DNA from: Alitta virens
Lineage: Eukaryota; Annelida; Polychaeta; Phyllodocida; Nereididae
Length of the DNA: 64,000 nt
Direction of reading: 5' to 3'
Assembly (NCBI GenBank): GCA_932294295.1
Contig: OW028573.1
Span: 69,231,829 to 69,295,828, forward strand
The stretch's first letter is position 1. Each line of letters begins with the position of its first letter. The notes under the pieces are model-generated. The model saw only the letters and a program-made list of their open reading frames with translations, ran no database searches and was not told where the DNA came from. The translations under genes were made by a program, and so were the position numbers. Below, piece by piece: positions 1 through 13,237 of the stretch.

Positions 1-2460
1 CAAGACAATATACTACTACCATGTAGCAGGGTTTATTATTTTGCGCAGTGGTCATAACTTCAACTGTTCATCTTGGGGACAAGGTGTAGATCAAAGCCAG
101 GTGCAAACAAGAGTGATCATAAAATGGAATAGATAAAGAGAGTAGGAAAAGAGGTAACAGGGCGCTTGAGGAGCGGCCCTTGGATGTTTGCACTCATTAT
201 TTCATTTGCAGAGTCCAAGGGCAGTTTGCATAGCGCTGGTCTCGCCTGCCATTTGCCATTTTATGGGTTTGCCATCTGTTGCTTAGATGCTCCATGGACC
301 AACCCGCTTTCCATCCTGCCCGGGGTCATTCAAGAGAGCAGCACCTAACCCAAGTTCCCCATCGCCTCGCCCCCAATACAATATTATGTCTTATTACATC
401 AAGGGTTTTAACTCGGACACACATAAAGTTAACAAGGATTTGTTCCATTCAATGAACTGGTAGGCCTACCTGTAGTAGATGAGTCTAGCACCATTTGTAT
501 ACTTAACCATGTGCCAACTAATAAATTGTGTTTACTGAGTCAGTTTGAAGATTGTTAGCTTCAATCAGTGACTTTGTTTACAATAGAAAAGGAATGTACT
601 TTGTATTGGTATCAAACATGTATGCATAAGCACACTAATTCCAAAGACGAAATATACAATAACACCTCAAATATCTGAATTACATTGAAAATATTGTACA
701 AGACATTAAAAAGTAGAATTTTACTTTTCACAAATTTGTGTTCTTGTTGTCTTTCTTCATCCTGATGTCTAACGATCGATTCCCATAAACGGCTGTATGT
801 AGCTGAGTGCAAAATACATTTACAAGCATTTACGTGTATATATATTACTGCAAAACAGTCTGGATAGAAAAACTGCATTTCACACCTTTAATAACTGGAA
901 ATAGATAACTGTCTATTAGATAAATTGCTTGTGGCACTTGCAAAAATACGTCACAAGTCGCCTAAGACCAAATCAAAACGATGGCATAAATCATGGCGGT
1001 CTGACAGAGATGAAGTGCCGAAGCCATCATTGGTGGTTGCACCAGACAGTCATTATGAAAATATATGTGGTGCTATTTTTTCATGCGGATGCAGAATCTA
1101 ATGTCAGGTTGCTATGTAATGCGGCTTGGGCGGTCGCTCACTGCTGGCTCTTTAAATAGGGCACCTGGCGTCCTCTGGTGTTTTCTGTACGCACTAAAAA
1201 TGCAATAAGCTAGTACATTTCAGGGCAGTACCGTGCATCGGAAATCTCTACCTAGGGGTCACGAACGAGTTTTATTGTATGATGTGGATTTATTTATAAT
1301 TTCTTCAACTGAGCAGTGTACTAGTTATAGGCCAAGTTTCTTTTTTTTACCCTCGGCCAACAAAAAATTCTGATGTTTATGCTAGGATTATGCAACCTAT
1401 TTAGTCATGTGTATGATGTCATTTTTATCACACGAACCCCCAAACTGGTACACTGCAGATATCAATGTATGACAGGCCGGGGCTTTCGCGTATTTTTAAT
1501 TATAATCACCAATGATACAAATTTATTCTACAGCCTACACCAAGACTAAGGTCTTTTACGGCATTCGTATGTGTCTCACGTGTTGCTGTTTCAATTCGTT
1601 CGCTGAGGGCTTTTGAGGGCTTTCACTATGTTGAGCAAAATCCTAAAGGAGGAGGGAGGGGGAAGGGGAGCTAGTCCTGCAGGCTGCGGCCATGTATGCA
1701 TAAATATAATTGCTACGAGATTTTATATTTGTGCCCATATGTATTTTATCTGCCATGTTCATGATGAAAAATTAAATGTAATAGCTAGCTTAATTAAATG
1801 CTGCTAAGTACTGTACAATGAGAATATTAACTTAAATAGTGCTAATGGTGTAATAACATTGTAGTGATTCAGTTTTTTAAATAAATATATTGTGCTTTAG
1901 ACCATATATTTTAGTTGTAGCAGAATAAATTAAATGAGAAAACTTAGAAGTAACACACTTGCTATATTTCTGATTCACGGTACTTAGCATCGCAAAATGA
2001 ACAGAAATGTTAGCAACAAATGAAAGCCCAATTTCTCCACACACAAAAATCAGAATTTTGCCATATGCTCGATTGTAATTTCTGCTGCTCCGAAAGGGGT
2101 TTTTTATGGGTGAGAAAGTTGGCTATGTCTTTTTGGCAACATTTATAGTAAAAATAAGACCGAAAAACAAGAGCACATTTATTTTGGATTATACTAAGAC
2201 CGAGCTGCAGCTGGTCGAATTTGCCACCGCAAAGCAATAAAACGCTGATTGGCTGCTTGCTGGACACTGGGTAGTTAGCCCCGCCTTACGCAATGGCTTG
2301 TAAGGGGGTCAATAAAGCCACCCCCCCTCTAGCTTGATGCTTGGCTGAACAGGGTTTGTTTACATCTGGTCAGTTAACTGAGTGGATAACACAGCGAAAT
2401 GTAATCTCCTACATTTGATATTTCTCATTAATAGTTTGGTTTTGAAGAAAAGAACATTAT
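1..2460. other. No coding exon recognised
   Basis: Only short open frames without plausible splice context or recognisable protein are present. The stretch is mostly unique AT-rich sequence. A CTCF-like motif sits near 1161-1175. Around 2243-2290 there is an inverted CCAAT-type box and a CCCCGCC GC-type box. Missing 5' exons of the downstream centrosomal gene could lie anywhere from here to 10.9 kb, but none could be identified. Confidence 0.5.
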
Positions 2461-2464
2461 CAGC

Positions 2465-2725
2465 ATTTGATATGGATAATGCTGTAAGATGTATATATAT
2501 ATATATAGATAGATATAACAAGATTGAATTTTAATTAAAAAGTGTTTATTATTATGTTGCTATTGTATTGTAACAAATATTTATCATAGCTTGAACCTAG
2601 TTTTATGTACTACTTTTCTATTATTCTATAATTGTTACTGTAGGTCATTTACTTTGTATTTTCGGTTTACATTGTGACACAATGAATGAAATGAAGCTGT
2701 AAAATAAAAGATATATATTTAACAT
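2465..2725 (+). mobile_element. Non-LTR retrotransposon 3' tail, copy 1
   Basis: About 260 bp matching, in reverse complement, the segment at 5645-5915. Shared blocks include ATGGATAATGCTGTA, ATATAACAAGATTGAA, TATTGTATTGTAACAAAT and a terminal AATAAAAGATA. A truncated copy with a terminal AATAAA-like signal is what 3' ends of LINE insertions look like. The family is not identified. Confidence 0.6.
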
Positions 2726-3739
2726 CTAGCTGTTATGATATAATTAGACATTTATTAAATTGCAAACTGTATGCAAATTTCAATCTTTATTTCATAGATT
2801 GTGGGGCTTCCTTTGAAGTGACCACCAACTCTTGTGCTTTTGTTGGGGGTAATCTAGTGTAGAGAACAATGCATGTTGCATCATCATAGAAATATTTGAA
2901 TTTGACTCCAAATATCAGTTATGAAATCAGTTGATACTGCCTTTGAAACAAGATGTGTAACAGAGCTGATTTTACAGACAGTCAGTCCATTAACTCTTGG
3001 TCAGTCTAAGTTGTACCTCAGGACAATTCACACCAAGCCCTTATTCTGGCAATGACAGGACTATTGTTTTATCATATAGTACATGTTTATCTAACCATGG
3101 GAATTACCATATATAGAGGGATCACATACGCTGTTACATTTTTCAATAAGGTAAGACTGCTTTATGTAGATACAAGTTGAATTGTATGCATCCTTGCTAT
3201 TGCCTATATATACATGATAATATAATATCTATATTATGTCATAAGAGGATTGGAGTATGAACTTCACCCCCTTCCTAATTGCACCTGTAGCCATGCGGTT
3301 TCTATGCAAATGAGCACTATTTTTAGAGGTCATTAAGCTTACAAGGGTTGTTGTACCATGGTAACAGCTCATTGAAATGTCATTAGGGCCTGTCAATCAA
3401 ATTCTGGAAGATGTCTTCATAATTCTACATATAATTCATAATATCTCTACTTGTACACCAAATATAGAGAGTGGCATAATTCGTTTCTGCATAAATTGTT
3501 GAATCTGCAGATACCAAATTGATATGGCTTTATTGCATTGTGTGTTGTTGTTATTGGGAAATTGTGTGAAATATTCAGAGATGTTTCCACTTTGAGGGGT
3601 TGGAACCAAATGAGGCCTCTGAGCTGCTATATCCCCTTTTATAGTCGTGGCTCGGTCTTTAATTGTTAACACATCTAACACTTAGATTATTTTTGGCCAA
3701 AATCACAATGTATGGTTCAAATATAATAACTCAGAAATT

Positions 3740-4700
3740 GAAAATATAGACACACAAATATCTAGGGCATGTAATCGATAATAAGAGGAACATCCATAAA
3801 AGCATGATTGGCTACCTCACAACACAAGCAAACAAGGCTTTATTTGCCCTGAGAGTAGACACCTCGCGGAATCTTGGCTATACATGTGCTAGTGATGAAA
3901 ATGTTTGGTACATACATAATGCCAATCCTAGATTACAACAGTAAAATATGGTCCAAAAAAGGGTCAAACCTCAGAAACAAAAATTCATATCAACTATCTA
4001 AAAAGTATGCTTGGCATTAGGAAACCAACACCAGTAGATTCCCACTAAATCTCAGACACAAAAACAACATAGTGAAATACTGGGCACGGTTGGCTGCCTG
4101 GAGGAAACACATTAAATGACTGTCTAAATATTCAGAAGAAACTTCATGATAATAATACAGAACTGTTACAGTAAAATAGTCGAAATTTTAAACAAAATAA
4201 CATAGAATTAGTGACAGAAAAATTGCACCTAACCGTAGCTATATATATGACGAAATAGTCACAATGACACAGTCCAAATCATAAGAAAACGAGATAGAAA
4301 ATGTAATGACCAAATAAATGACAACATATTATACCCCAAACTAAGAACTTGCAAAATATGCAAGACTGATTACAGGACTGAACCATACCTTACTGTAAAC
4401 CTAAAAATTAAAAACATTAGAAATATTGCGCTTTTTAGAGTAAGTTCACATAAGAATAAAACTTAAGAACACCACGATGTGAAAAATTAAATATCGGGGA
4501 AGTAGAAGAAGAAATCCACGATAAAACAACAAACCCAAGACGTCTCAGAGCTTAATATAGTAGAACAATCTAAAGAAATACTAACGACTAAGAACAATGA
4601 AATAATTAAGGTACTAGGCAATTACATAACATGCACTACACAAAAATATTTGTCATGCCATGAATTGGTATTATTGCTAATATTGTAACATTTTATTTTT
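3740..4700 (+). mobile_element. Degenerate non-LTR retrotransposon (LINE) ORF2 C-terminal region
   Basis: Conceptual translation with several frameshifts and stops shows residues typical of the region after reverse transcriptase in LINEs: a block with NKALFALRVDTSRN near 3823, MLGIRKPTPVDS near 4008, NNIVKYWARLAAW near 4066 and FRVSSHKNKT near 4435. The element is inactive and old. It lies between two inverted LINE tails (2465-2725 and 5645-5915), so it may be part of a nested insertion. Confidence 0.6.
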
Positions 4701-4819
4701 ACTATATTGAATGGTGTTATGCCGTGAATAGAGTAACTGTTGGTGCTGTATAAATATGTAAATTACTATGTGTTCTGAAACCAGATAAAGTCCAAATATT
4801 AATATTATCTCAATAAACA

Positions 4820-4903
4820 AATTCACTACATACTAGATTAGTACAAATGCCAACATTATACAATTAACTACATACTAGATTACGACAAATGTCAACACTA
4901 TCG
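4820..4903. repeat. Two-copy tandem repeat, 42-bp unit
   Basis: Units 4820-4861 and 4862-4903 share ACTACATACTAGATTA followed by ACAAATG(C/T)CAACA with few differences. It lies just downstream of the LINE remnant. Confidence 0.75.
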
Positions 4904-5159
4904 ATAAGAAAGTAACATAACTGTTAAATTATAACATTAGACCCATAAACCCCGATATATGCTAAATCTCGAAGAATATTATATTATGTATATATTCAGA
5001 TATGTAATCTTCTCCTTTTTGTTTCCTTTAGTGTGATGATATGGTTTATGATGTTATGTTTTTCTTAGTTAATAGAATTAGAAGCGCATAAATATTATTT
5101 TAATTTTTGAATCATGTCAACTTAATTACTGGTGCTAAGGAAGGTTTGCTCTTTGGCAT

Positions 5160-5480
5160 ATCGGCATGCTCAGCGGCGCGAATTTTTTCCAGTGGCGACA
5201 TCTCTCTGAAAATTTTTACACAGTGGCGACACCTTTTGATAATTATGAGAAATTTCGCGAACGTCGTCATTCACGATAATTCTGTGTTGCTGAAGAGAAA
5301 CGAAAGTGGGCTCGGAATTGCGCGGAAAGGAAAAGGACGATTTATAGGTAACAGTTTGTCTACACTCCAAAATATTGGTGGTGCCAATAAGTTCTTCAGG
5401 AACAGCCGATAGGGTCTCATATAAATGGATGAATGAACAGGTGCATCACTCAGCCATCGAAGTTCGAACATCGCGAACAT
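5160..5480. promoter_or_regulatory. CpG-rich patch with E2F-like sites, candidate promoter
   Basis: The patch is much richer in CpG than its AT-rich surroundings. It contains GCGGCGCGAATTTTT, TTTCGCGAA and, on the minus strand, TTTCCGCGC, which all resemble E2F sites. A donor-like ATAG/GTAACA follows at about 5347. No annotated coding exon overlaps it. It could be the promoter and non-coding first exon of the centrosomal gene starting at 10.9 kb, because CpG clusters and E2F sites are common at cell-cycle genes. Alternatively it is a chance CpG cluster or repeat. Confidence 0.3.
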
Positions 5481-5644
5481 CATCTGATCATGCTGATAGT
5501 GTGTCATACGTATATGCTGTACCATGTCAGCATCTTTTTTAGGGTTGAATGGAGAAGGCAACATTTTGTGATCGAATGGCCAATTTGTTTTAGATTAAGA
5601 GACACATTTTCCTGGTGTTGGTCCTACTGTTGGGTATACTGTCC

Positions 5645-5915
5645 AAGACATTGATATTATATATATAGGGCCTATCTTTTATTCGACAGCTTCATGTCAT
5701 TCATGACATATGTGTCACAATGTAAACAGAAAATACAAAGTAAATTACATACAATAACAATTAAAGAATAATAGAAAAGTAGTAAATAAAACTAGGTTCC
5801 AGCTACGATAACGATTTGTTACAATACAATAGCAACATAATGTACAGTTTTCAATGTAAAGTTCAATCTTGTTATATCTATATATATAAATCGTACAGCA
5901 TTATCCATAACAAAT
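5645..5915 (-). mobile_element. Non-LTR retrotransposon 3' tail, copy 2 (inverted)
   Basis: This is the reverse complement of the 2465-2725 copy at high identity, with the AATAAAAGATA end at the low-coordinate side. The two copies face each other with their 3' ends 2.9 kb apart. Confidence 0.6.
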
Positions 5916-7300
5916 GATCTAACACATAGGTAATTAAAAGGAACATATATACATGTAAGTAAAATATACAAGATCGAAGATATGGTATATTGATATTGAT
6001 TGATTGAATTTATTTTCAAATGTAAAACATTAATTACAGCAACTGTGTAAAACTTTTCAGATAGACATACGCCTACAAGAATCTGTACATACATGATCTG
6101 TATTATTTTCTGATCTAACCTAATTTTACATTAAATAACTGACCTGGACTGTTTCGTAGCTCTTTTTAGTCAAACAAAGGTAGAGTGATAGTGAGGCAAC
6201 AATTAGTGAACCATTGTGATGTCATAAACTCACAATTAAATACATGTTCAAAATACAAAACCACACAAAAAAGTAAGGTACCAGTAAAATATTTTATAGA
6301 TGAAAAAGCACCACCAGAAAACGTCACTTGCATCATTCAGGTAATCAGTTGTAGCTAAACATTTATAATTTCGAACATAAGAATATCTAATCAAGTAGGC
6401 TGTGACTTCCTGTTGGAAACTCATCGGGCACAGTGTTGATGATAAAAACTATGCTTATCAGGCCAGTACGAAGTTATGTTTCAAATGTGTTTCCACAGTG
6501 ACATTAATTTCAATGCAGTTTTTGATTCATCAATAACTGCTTGCAGTTGGCTGAATTATTACCATCAGTTCTATGTGTTATGGATCTTCTGTCATCAACA
6601 GCAACTCTTCTCAATGCATTTATTTGAAAATGCTGGTGCAAATGCAATTTCTGAATCTCCAACCCCGAGGGGTTTCTAGGATTAAGATAACATTTTTGCC
6701 AAAATTCTCTTGTCCCAACCTCTTTCCATAATTTCTATAATTTTTTGAAACAACTTCAGTGACATAACCCAATGTGTTGTTATCTGTGCCAAATAATGTG
6801 ATGCCGTTTCAGTTATATTACTGGGAATTCATCTAACAATTGCGCTGTGCATAGACAATACCTTTGTCGTAAAAGCTCAAAGTTTCATAAATTTGTCTAA
6901 CTGATAGATTCAGATCTAGTTCACTGAAATCTCAAATCAGTGCCACTTAAACAAGTCCACTTTGACATACGGCCATCAAGGATTATGCCTTAGGGAAGAC
7001 CTGGAATGAGTTGGAAGATAGGTGACCTTGACCTTGGTCGAGTTTGAAGGTGGGTGACCTCGACCTATTTTTGAGGTCACAGGGGTAAAAAACTTTTGGA
7101 ACCTTGTAGACATGATAACTTCAGATGAACAGGGATTATGCCTCAGTTAGGGGAAGACATTGGATGAGTTAAATTGAGTTTGGGATCAAAATCAGCCAAA
7201 CCTTAGGTTCAACTAGAATCATGCAACTAATTTGGATTATGCTTTGCTGATCTTGCATGTAAGTGATGCATATGATGACATCACTTAAATCCCCAGACAG
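5916..7300. other. No gene recognised; TGACCT-rich short repeats
   Basis: Unique AT-rich sequence. At 7019-7080 there are tandem TGACCTTGACCTTGG and GGTGACCTCGACCT runs, which are nuclear-receptor half-site-like but also common in dispersed invertebrate repeats. Confidence 0.4.
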
Positions 7301-7303
7301 GTA

Positions 7304-7305
<2 letters not shown>

Positions 7306-7363
<58 letters not shown>

Positions 7364-7388
7364 AATATATATATATAATAAAAAATAA

Positions 7389-7449
<61 letters not shown>
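7306..7449. repeat. Two long (TA)n microsatellites
   Basis: Near-pure TA runs at 7306-7358 and 7391-7449 are separated by a 30-bp spacer containing GCACAAATATA and an A-rich tract. They generate spurious YIYIYI open frames on the minus strand. Confidence 0.95.
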
Positions 7450-7452
<3 letters not shown>

Positions 7453-7688
7453 GATAAACTGCATGTGGTATTTCGAGGGGTTCACAAGCTTTGCACAGTA
7501 TTTTTCCTGGTATCAGTCGCTTAAATAATCTTGTTATGCCATGATAAAACTACTACTTGTACCAGACTGACATTATTTGTGCATCCGCCCTTATGGTTTG
7601 TTTGTTTTCGTGTCTGATGTAGAAATTAATGTACACATGCAAAAATTACTTGCAGAGCAGTAGCAGTACTTATATAAGTAACATTATA

Positions 7689-8536
7689 CAGGGTGCGGCC
7701 TAAAAACTTGCACCAGGCATCTCCTCTTTCGGGATAGCTCTAGGTTAATCAAATCCTTAGGTCTTTTACAGTTTGCCACATTTTGTCAGGGGTATAAGTA
7801 ATTGGTCATTGTGATATTTTTGATCTTATAATGTCAGACAATATCAGTGTCTGAATTATTGAGAGGGTGCATGCTGCAGGGCATGTTCTGAGACACACAT
7901 AACACAGAAGTCTGACTTCTGTCTGCTTGCATGGTGCCTCTAGTTTCAGTTAATACACATCTCAAGCCACATAAAATATAATATTTGCAGAGTATCCTCC
8001 TTCAATGCTTTTTATACATGCATATATATATTATGGTATTAAATGATAAGGTTTGTTCCTGTTTGATCCAGCAAGGTCATAACATTAAAACAGAGATATA
8101 TAATGGTATAATGATTTTCAGGAGGATGAAATTAATAAGACAGAAAATTGATCAGAATCAAAAATGGCACTCACCACCTCAGATTTGTCAATGGTCTATC
8201 TTTTTATTAAACATGAATCTATTTGCTCTATTTTTGGCAGCAAATGTCGAGAAAGGGGTCTGTAACACATCTGTATGATCAGTGACATAATCTAATGCTT
8301 GTATTGCAAAGGCCGTGGTGAAAATTACCCGAAGGTGTGATAAGTGTGCATGTGCTATATTTGGATCAATATTATCTTTAATTCTTGAGGAAAAAAGAAA
8401 ATATATTCATAAAGATAATTTAGGACTATTATTACTTTTGTGTGTATGATTGCAGCTGCATGCGATCACTGTCAATTGAGGTAATAACAAAAGAGGTAGC
8501 AGTAGCTGCTGGTGCAAGTTTTTATGCTGCACCCTG
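7689..8536. mobile_element. 848-bp TA-flanked inverted-repeat DNA element
   Basis: The left end, starting CAGGGTGCGGCCTAAAAACT at 7689, is matched in reverse complement by the right end, CAGGGTGCAGCATAAAAACT, ending at 8536. The roughly 30-bp terminal inverted repeats have about three mismatches. Both ends are flanked by TA (7687-7688 and 8537-8538), the target duplication of Tc1/mariner-type elements. The 97-codon open frame inside has no visible transposase motif, so this looks like a non-autonomous derivative. Confidence 0.75.
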
Positions 8537-8538
8537 TA

Positions 8539-10450
8539 TGATATGGCAGAGGATTGCCTCAGTTCCAAGTTGTTATTTAGGAACACTGCAATACCAATGA
8601 GATAATATCAGCTGCTGTTTGGATATCAGGCAGAGCGCACTGATTGAACTTGCAGCTTACAGAGGGGCATAATGTACAATAGGATGTTATCGTGCAAAGA
8701 AAAACTTTCCCTAACAGTGGATGGTCTTTTATCCCTTTAATATTGTGCCTGCGAAATGGTTTAATTCAACGGTTATTACAATGTACTAAATTTTAATCCT
8801 GAATGGCACTAGCACAGGGTAAGCAAGCAAGATGTTGTTTTCAGTTTGCACCTTCCTTCATTCGAAATCAAATGGTGTTCACTGAGAACTGATCAATACG
8901 ATTTTTGTGAAAAACTGTAAATTGCCGATGAAAAGCAATAAAATAGCATACGAAAAAGGGCTTTATCTCGAAAAACCCGAGTTAGCTGGAGGCAGAACTG
9001 CATCAGTTCTTCTGACGAGATGGATACCACAATACCATATACAACAACAATATTGGTGGCTATTGAAAGCTAATCAAAATGAGGCTACATGTCATGGTTA
9101 GTGCCTCTGATATTAACTGATTAAACTAATATATTGCTGGCAGACATAATAACCTCTGATGAATTTTGCTGATGATCCCTAGTGTTTCATGTGCTTTTAG
9201 ATTTTGCTTGTCTTGGCAACAACTGGATACATGTAAAGGTGAAAATAATCTCAAGCCTTTACCCCAGGGCCTAAAGTAGCCTGGATGGTCATGAACACCA
9301 TTATGAGGGTTGTACTTCGTCATCCCAATATGTGAAAGAAAAAAATGTATGGAATGTTTTTGGGAATGTGTCAGTTGCTGAAGCTGTCATATGTGAAATA
9401 CAACTGAGATGCCAGCTGGTGTCTTTTTTGTTCTCTTTGAAATCCAGGAAGCACTTGTAGCAAAATGTGATTGGAACACCATAGGTGTCAATGGCATTCA
9501 TGGAAACTTGCTCACCAAGGTATTGGCACTTTGTGTCTTATGTTTCAATCTATTGGTTCGTTAAAAGTTGGCTGTGAAAAGTGAATTTGTAGTGAACTCC
9601 GTCATTACTATTCTATAACCATTGTATAACTTAAGATTTTCAAAACAAGTAGAAATCGTACCATGTAATCTAGTCTTGGTTACTCCAGTTGAAAGTCATC
9701 CACTTCAAGATACAGGCATGTAGGGGGGTTTATACCGTAATCCTAGGGTTTAAACATCTATTGGCTCCAACTTTTTCCAGGTGATGATATCTTTGATTGA
9801 CTTCCCACCTTACTGGTGAAACATTTTAGTTACATTTTACTCCTAGTGTTGAAGAGGTGTTTGAATATTTTGGACTGACCAGCCATTGTATTCAAACCCT
9901 TACAGAGAAGTGGTCGTTGGTTATTTAGCTGCAGACCATATCACCGAAGAAGTTTTCATTCATTGGTGACCAATCAGAAACCAATCAATGATCGATTGCA
10001 ATTGAGCCTATGCAGTCGAGCGAAACTTGACAAGAAGAAATATTGACAGGACAGGAGAATTGTTACTAAATTGACCCTTGAGCAGATCTGCCACAAAAGA
10101 ACAGATAATCCAGAATGCCAATTAATTGAGTTGTAAATTGTGTTTGACATGTCTAATGTGTTACAAGTCTTCCACAGTTATCTGACATGTTTCGAATAAT
10201 TATGTAAACATTTCATGTGACACTAGCTGAGTTTTTCATAGCTGTTCATCAGGTTTTTGATGGCATAATTAACATGGATTATCGTTTCCTCAGCAGGTAA
10301 ATTCTAAAGCCATAACTTATATTATTATAGTTTTGAGATGTTGATATGGAAGAAATTGATATCAACAGAAGAGGAGTGTTGTTATCTGGAAACATGTCAT
10401 GACTATTGGCTTGTGAATCCCTAGCGGATACAAATTGCCTGTGTTTCATA
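8539..10450. other. No gene recognised
   Basis: AT-rich unique sequence with only short open frames that lack splice context. It may lie in the first intron of the downstream centrosomal gene. Confidence 0.4.
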
Positions 10451-10454
10451 CACC

Positions 10455-10626
10455 CTAATTAATAGGCCCCGTTTAATTGATATATGATGGCATGATGCGG
10501 CTGTGACTGATGGACCTATATTTATAATAGATTACAATTCATAATTAACATCATGTAAATGTCTTACTGTATATATATAATAACTTTTGTACCATTTCCA
10601 TCAAAATAAAGTATCTATCTATCTAA
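10455..10626 (+). mobile_element. Retrotransposon 3' tail ending in (TATC)n
   Basis: It ends in ATCAAAATAAAGTATCTATC followed by further TATC units. A related copy lies at 21712-21870: both share TTAA(C/T)ATCATGT(A/G)(A/C)ATGTCTTACT and a CCGTCAAAA/CCATCAAAA block before the TATC run. Short tandem 3' repeats are typical of CR1/L2-like LINEs and of SINEs mobilised by them. Confidence 0.55.
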
Positions 10627-10988
10627 CACTGACTATATTTACATGTAAGACAAAATCCTAAAGATGAAGAGAGATGCGAGTTGAGGATGTCAGTTGATGT
10701 ATTAATATTTTATAGATATATGTATGACATCAATTGAGGAGGGGGGATTAGATCACGTCTTGACAGCACCTTTTAATGGAGATTTATGGTTTATATATTA
10801 ATAGATTAAGGTTGACATGATTGACTTAGAAGTCAGAAGTAAAGGCTTCGAATTGTGAAAGTGTCGTAATACAAGTCCCTGTAGCCAGGGTTGTATTAGA
10901 ATCCACGATATTATTAGTCCATGTAGGCTATAGCAGAAACTTTTTATAGTTGGCCCATATACGATTTAGTCAGTTGGTGTTATTGCAG

Positions 10989-13237
10989 ATCTCAGGGCTT
11001 GGAAGGGGAGGATCATTTGGAGGACGAGGTGGACAGAGGACCTCATACTGACCTCATCGGTGTCGGACATCAAGTTGTTCATAGGTCCCCTCAGAGGTCA
11101 CCTCAATGGCTGCTGGACCAGGTCCACTCTTCGCCAAGCGGTCACCTGGCCAGGGACCTGCAATGGAGTGAGCCGCCAAGGACCGCATGGGTCAAGGTGA
11201 CATCCTGCAAGGTCTTCTCCACCCCCGCCAGCTTCGCTAAGCAAACCAACGTTTTTACTGGTATGTATCGTCTTAATATTCTTTGGATTAGGGGGTGGGG
11301 TTAAAGGGGTTTCCATAAGCATATCCTGTGATGTTACATATTGGTCTCGGATTATGAGTTTCTGAGCAAACTTTGCAACAGATTATATGAACTGGTAGAA
11401 CATGTTCGTTTTGTCAAACTAAAATGTATTACATGGCATCGTGTTGGTGCACAAAGCTTATGATAGTGTAGCTATAAATAAGAAATCCCTATGATCATTC
11501 TGCCCTAAGTAGATCTTTAACTCGTTTTCCACTTAGTTTGTATCAAGTCTTACAAGATTTCCAGATGGGTGGTCATTCACTCGCCAGGTTGTCTTGTTGA
11601 TCTCTTTAATAATTATAGCTTTATAAGTCTTGATAACTGGATAACTATGCCTCTTGCTGTGTTGATCTCATAAGTAATGTTATTAAAAGTGATTCTAATG
11701 GACTTATATGTATTAAGTAGAGAAAGTTATGTGTAATGTGATGTCCTGCTGTCACCCTTTCAAGAGAGGCATAACTTGCAAAGTTATAATTTGCATGATT
11801 CATGAGGTCTTAGCTTCACTGTGTTGTTTGTATAGAATGCAACATGTTCCACCTGCACCAGCCATCTTTCCTGACCAGGCCCAGTAACAAGCAACCTGTC
11901 TGGCAATCATGGGATATTCCTGTGAATATTATTAACCGGACAATTGCATTTTCTTGTCTAGATCGGAGTTCGCAGCCTATGGCGAGACCTTTGACAGCAA
12001 TGGAGGGGAAATTCGTCAGCCCTCCAACATCAAGTGAGTGGAGTTTATATTTTGTATAGCATTTTTTTGATTACACATCGGGTCTGCGGCAAGAACCTAA
12101 CCTAGAGGGCTGCACTTTCCATATCTATATATCCATCTGCAAAAGGCAAAATATCTACCTGTTTTTTTTTTTTTTTTTTGGTCATATTTTGCCAATATGG
12201 ACAGAAATTTTAACCAGTCAAATCCAAACTTTCTAGCTTAAACTAAAACTACTGGGAAACAAATTTCTACTGCTCCTGTGTGTCCATAACATATTGATGA
12301 CAAGATGACAATAATATCATTGTAAAGAGCAAAGATAGGAAGGAAACTTGAAGTTGATTGGTACAGTGGGGTTTTTATGGGTTAGAAAGTTGGCATTTGA
12401 CTTATATTGAATCCTACTATAAACACGTTATAACGTTAATTTCACAATTTTGAATGTCTCTGACAAAGTTTGTGTAAATATAAGGGCAAAAGAACCCGTG
12501 CATTGAGTACATTTTTGGAGTACAGCTGTACCTGGATTACAACCAACAAAAATACGGTAATTATGGCAGATGTCTTATATTACATTAGATGACTCGTGAC
12601 CTTCAGTAAACCCGACTTTCAATTAATGTATACAGAATTTGATCCTTGCTTGGGGTTAATTGAATCATGAACACTTGTTTTAACAGCTTATGAACAACTG
12701 GTCTAGTTGACAAAACAGATGCCGATTGAATTGCAATTGATCTGCAATTGATCCAGTCTGCCACTGAGTGATCGTATGGGGGTTCAATAGCCAATTAACA
12801 TGCATTCCAAAGTGACGCCCTGTGGTGCTTTGTTGTGGTTGCACATGAAATTTCTGTAGGAAGTTATTACAGTGTAATAGCTGATGTTGCAATGAGTGAG
12901 ACTAAGAGGGAGGCAGTGAGTGACAATGCATCTCCCAAAACAGCATTTGAGTTAGGCCTGCTTCAGATACGCACCATGGTCAGATATATAGGTGAACAGC
13001 AGTTAAAACAACAACACAATATTTAGAAATTACACTGTATTTTCAGAGGACATATATATGAGATGTCGCCACCACCCTAAATCTGATTCAATATTTATAC
13101 TTTAATAATACTTTCAGAGACCAGAGGACCGCCACTCTCAGACTATGCTACTCCCAAGGTCCAGACTGTCCACAAAGCAACTGTTATACACAAAGAAAAA
13201 TTGGGCATCTCTGGCAGTAGACGGACGCCGATTGCAG
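10989..13237 (+). CDS. CEP85: CEP85 family gene, first three visible exons (N-terminal disordered region)
   Basis: Exons 10989-11260, 11962-12033 and 13118-13237 are joined by phase-1 introns. They feed directly into the large exon at 14741 as (G)GG-AGC, which restores the GSTTQGIPTAHV frame. The other two frames of the first exon contain stops, which supports the chosen frame. An alternative acceptor CTCAG/GGC (exon starting at 10996) would also keep the frame with a phase-0 upstream exon. This part is poorly conserved, so it is less certain than the rest. Confidence 0.7.

Noticed and set aside
7169..7485. Minus-strand frames of YIYIYI residues
   Set aside because: They are translations of the (TA)n microsatellites.
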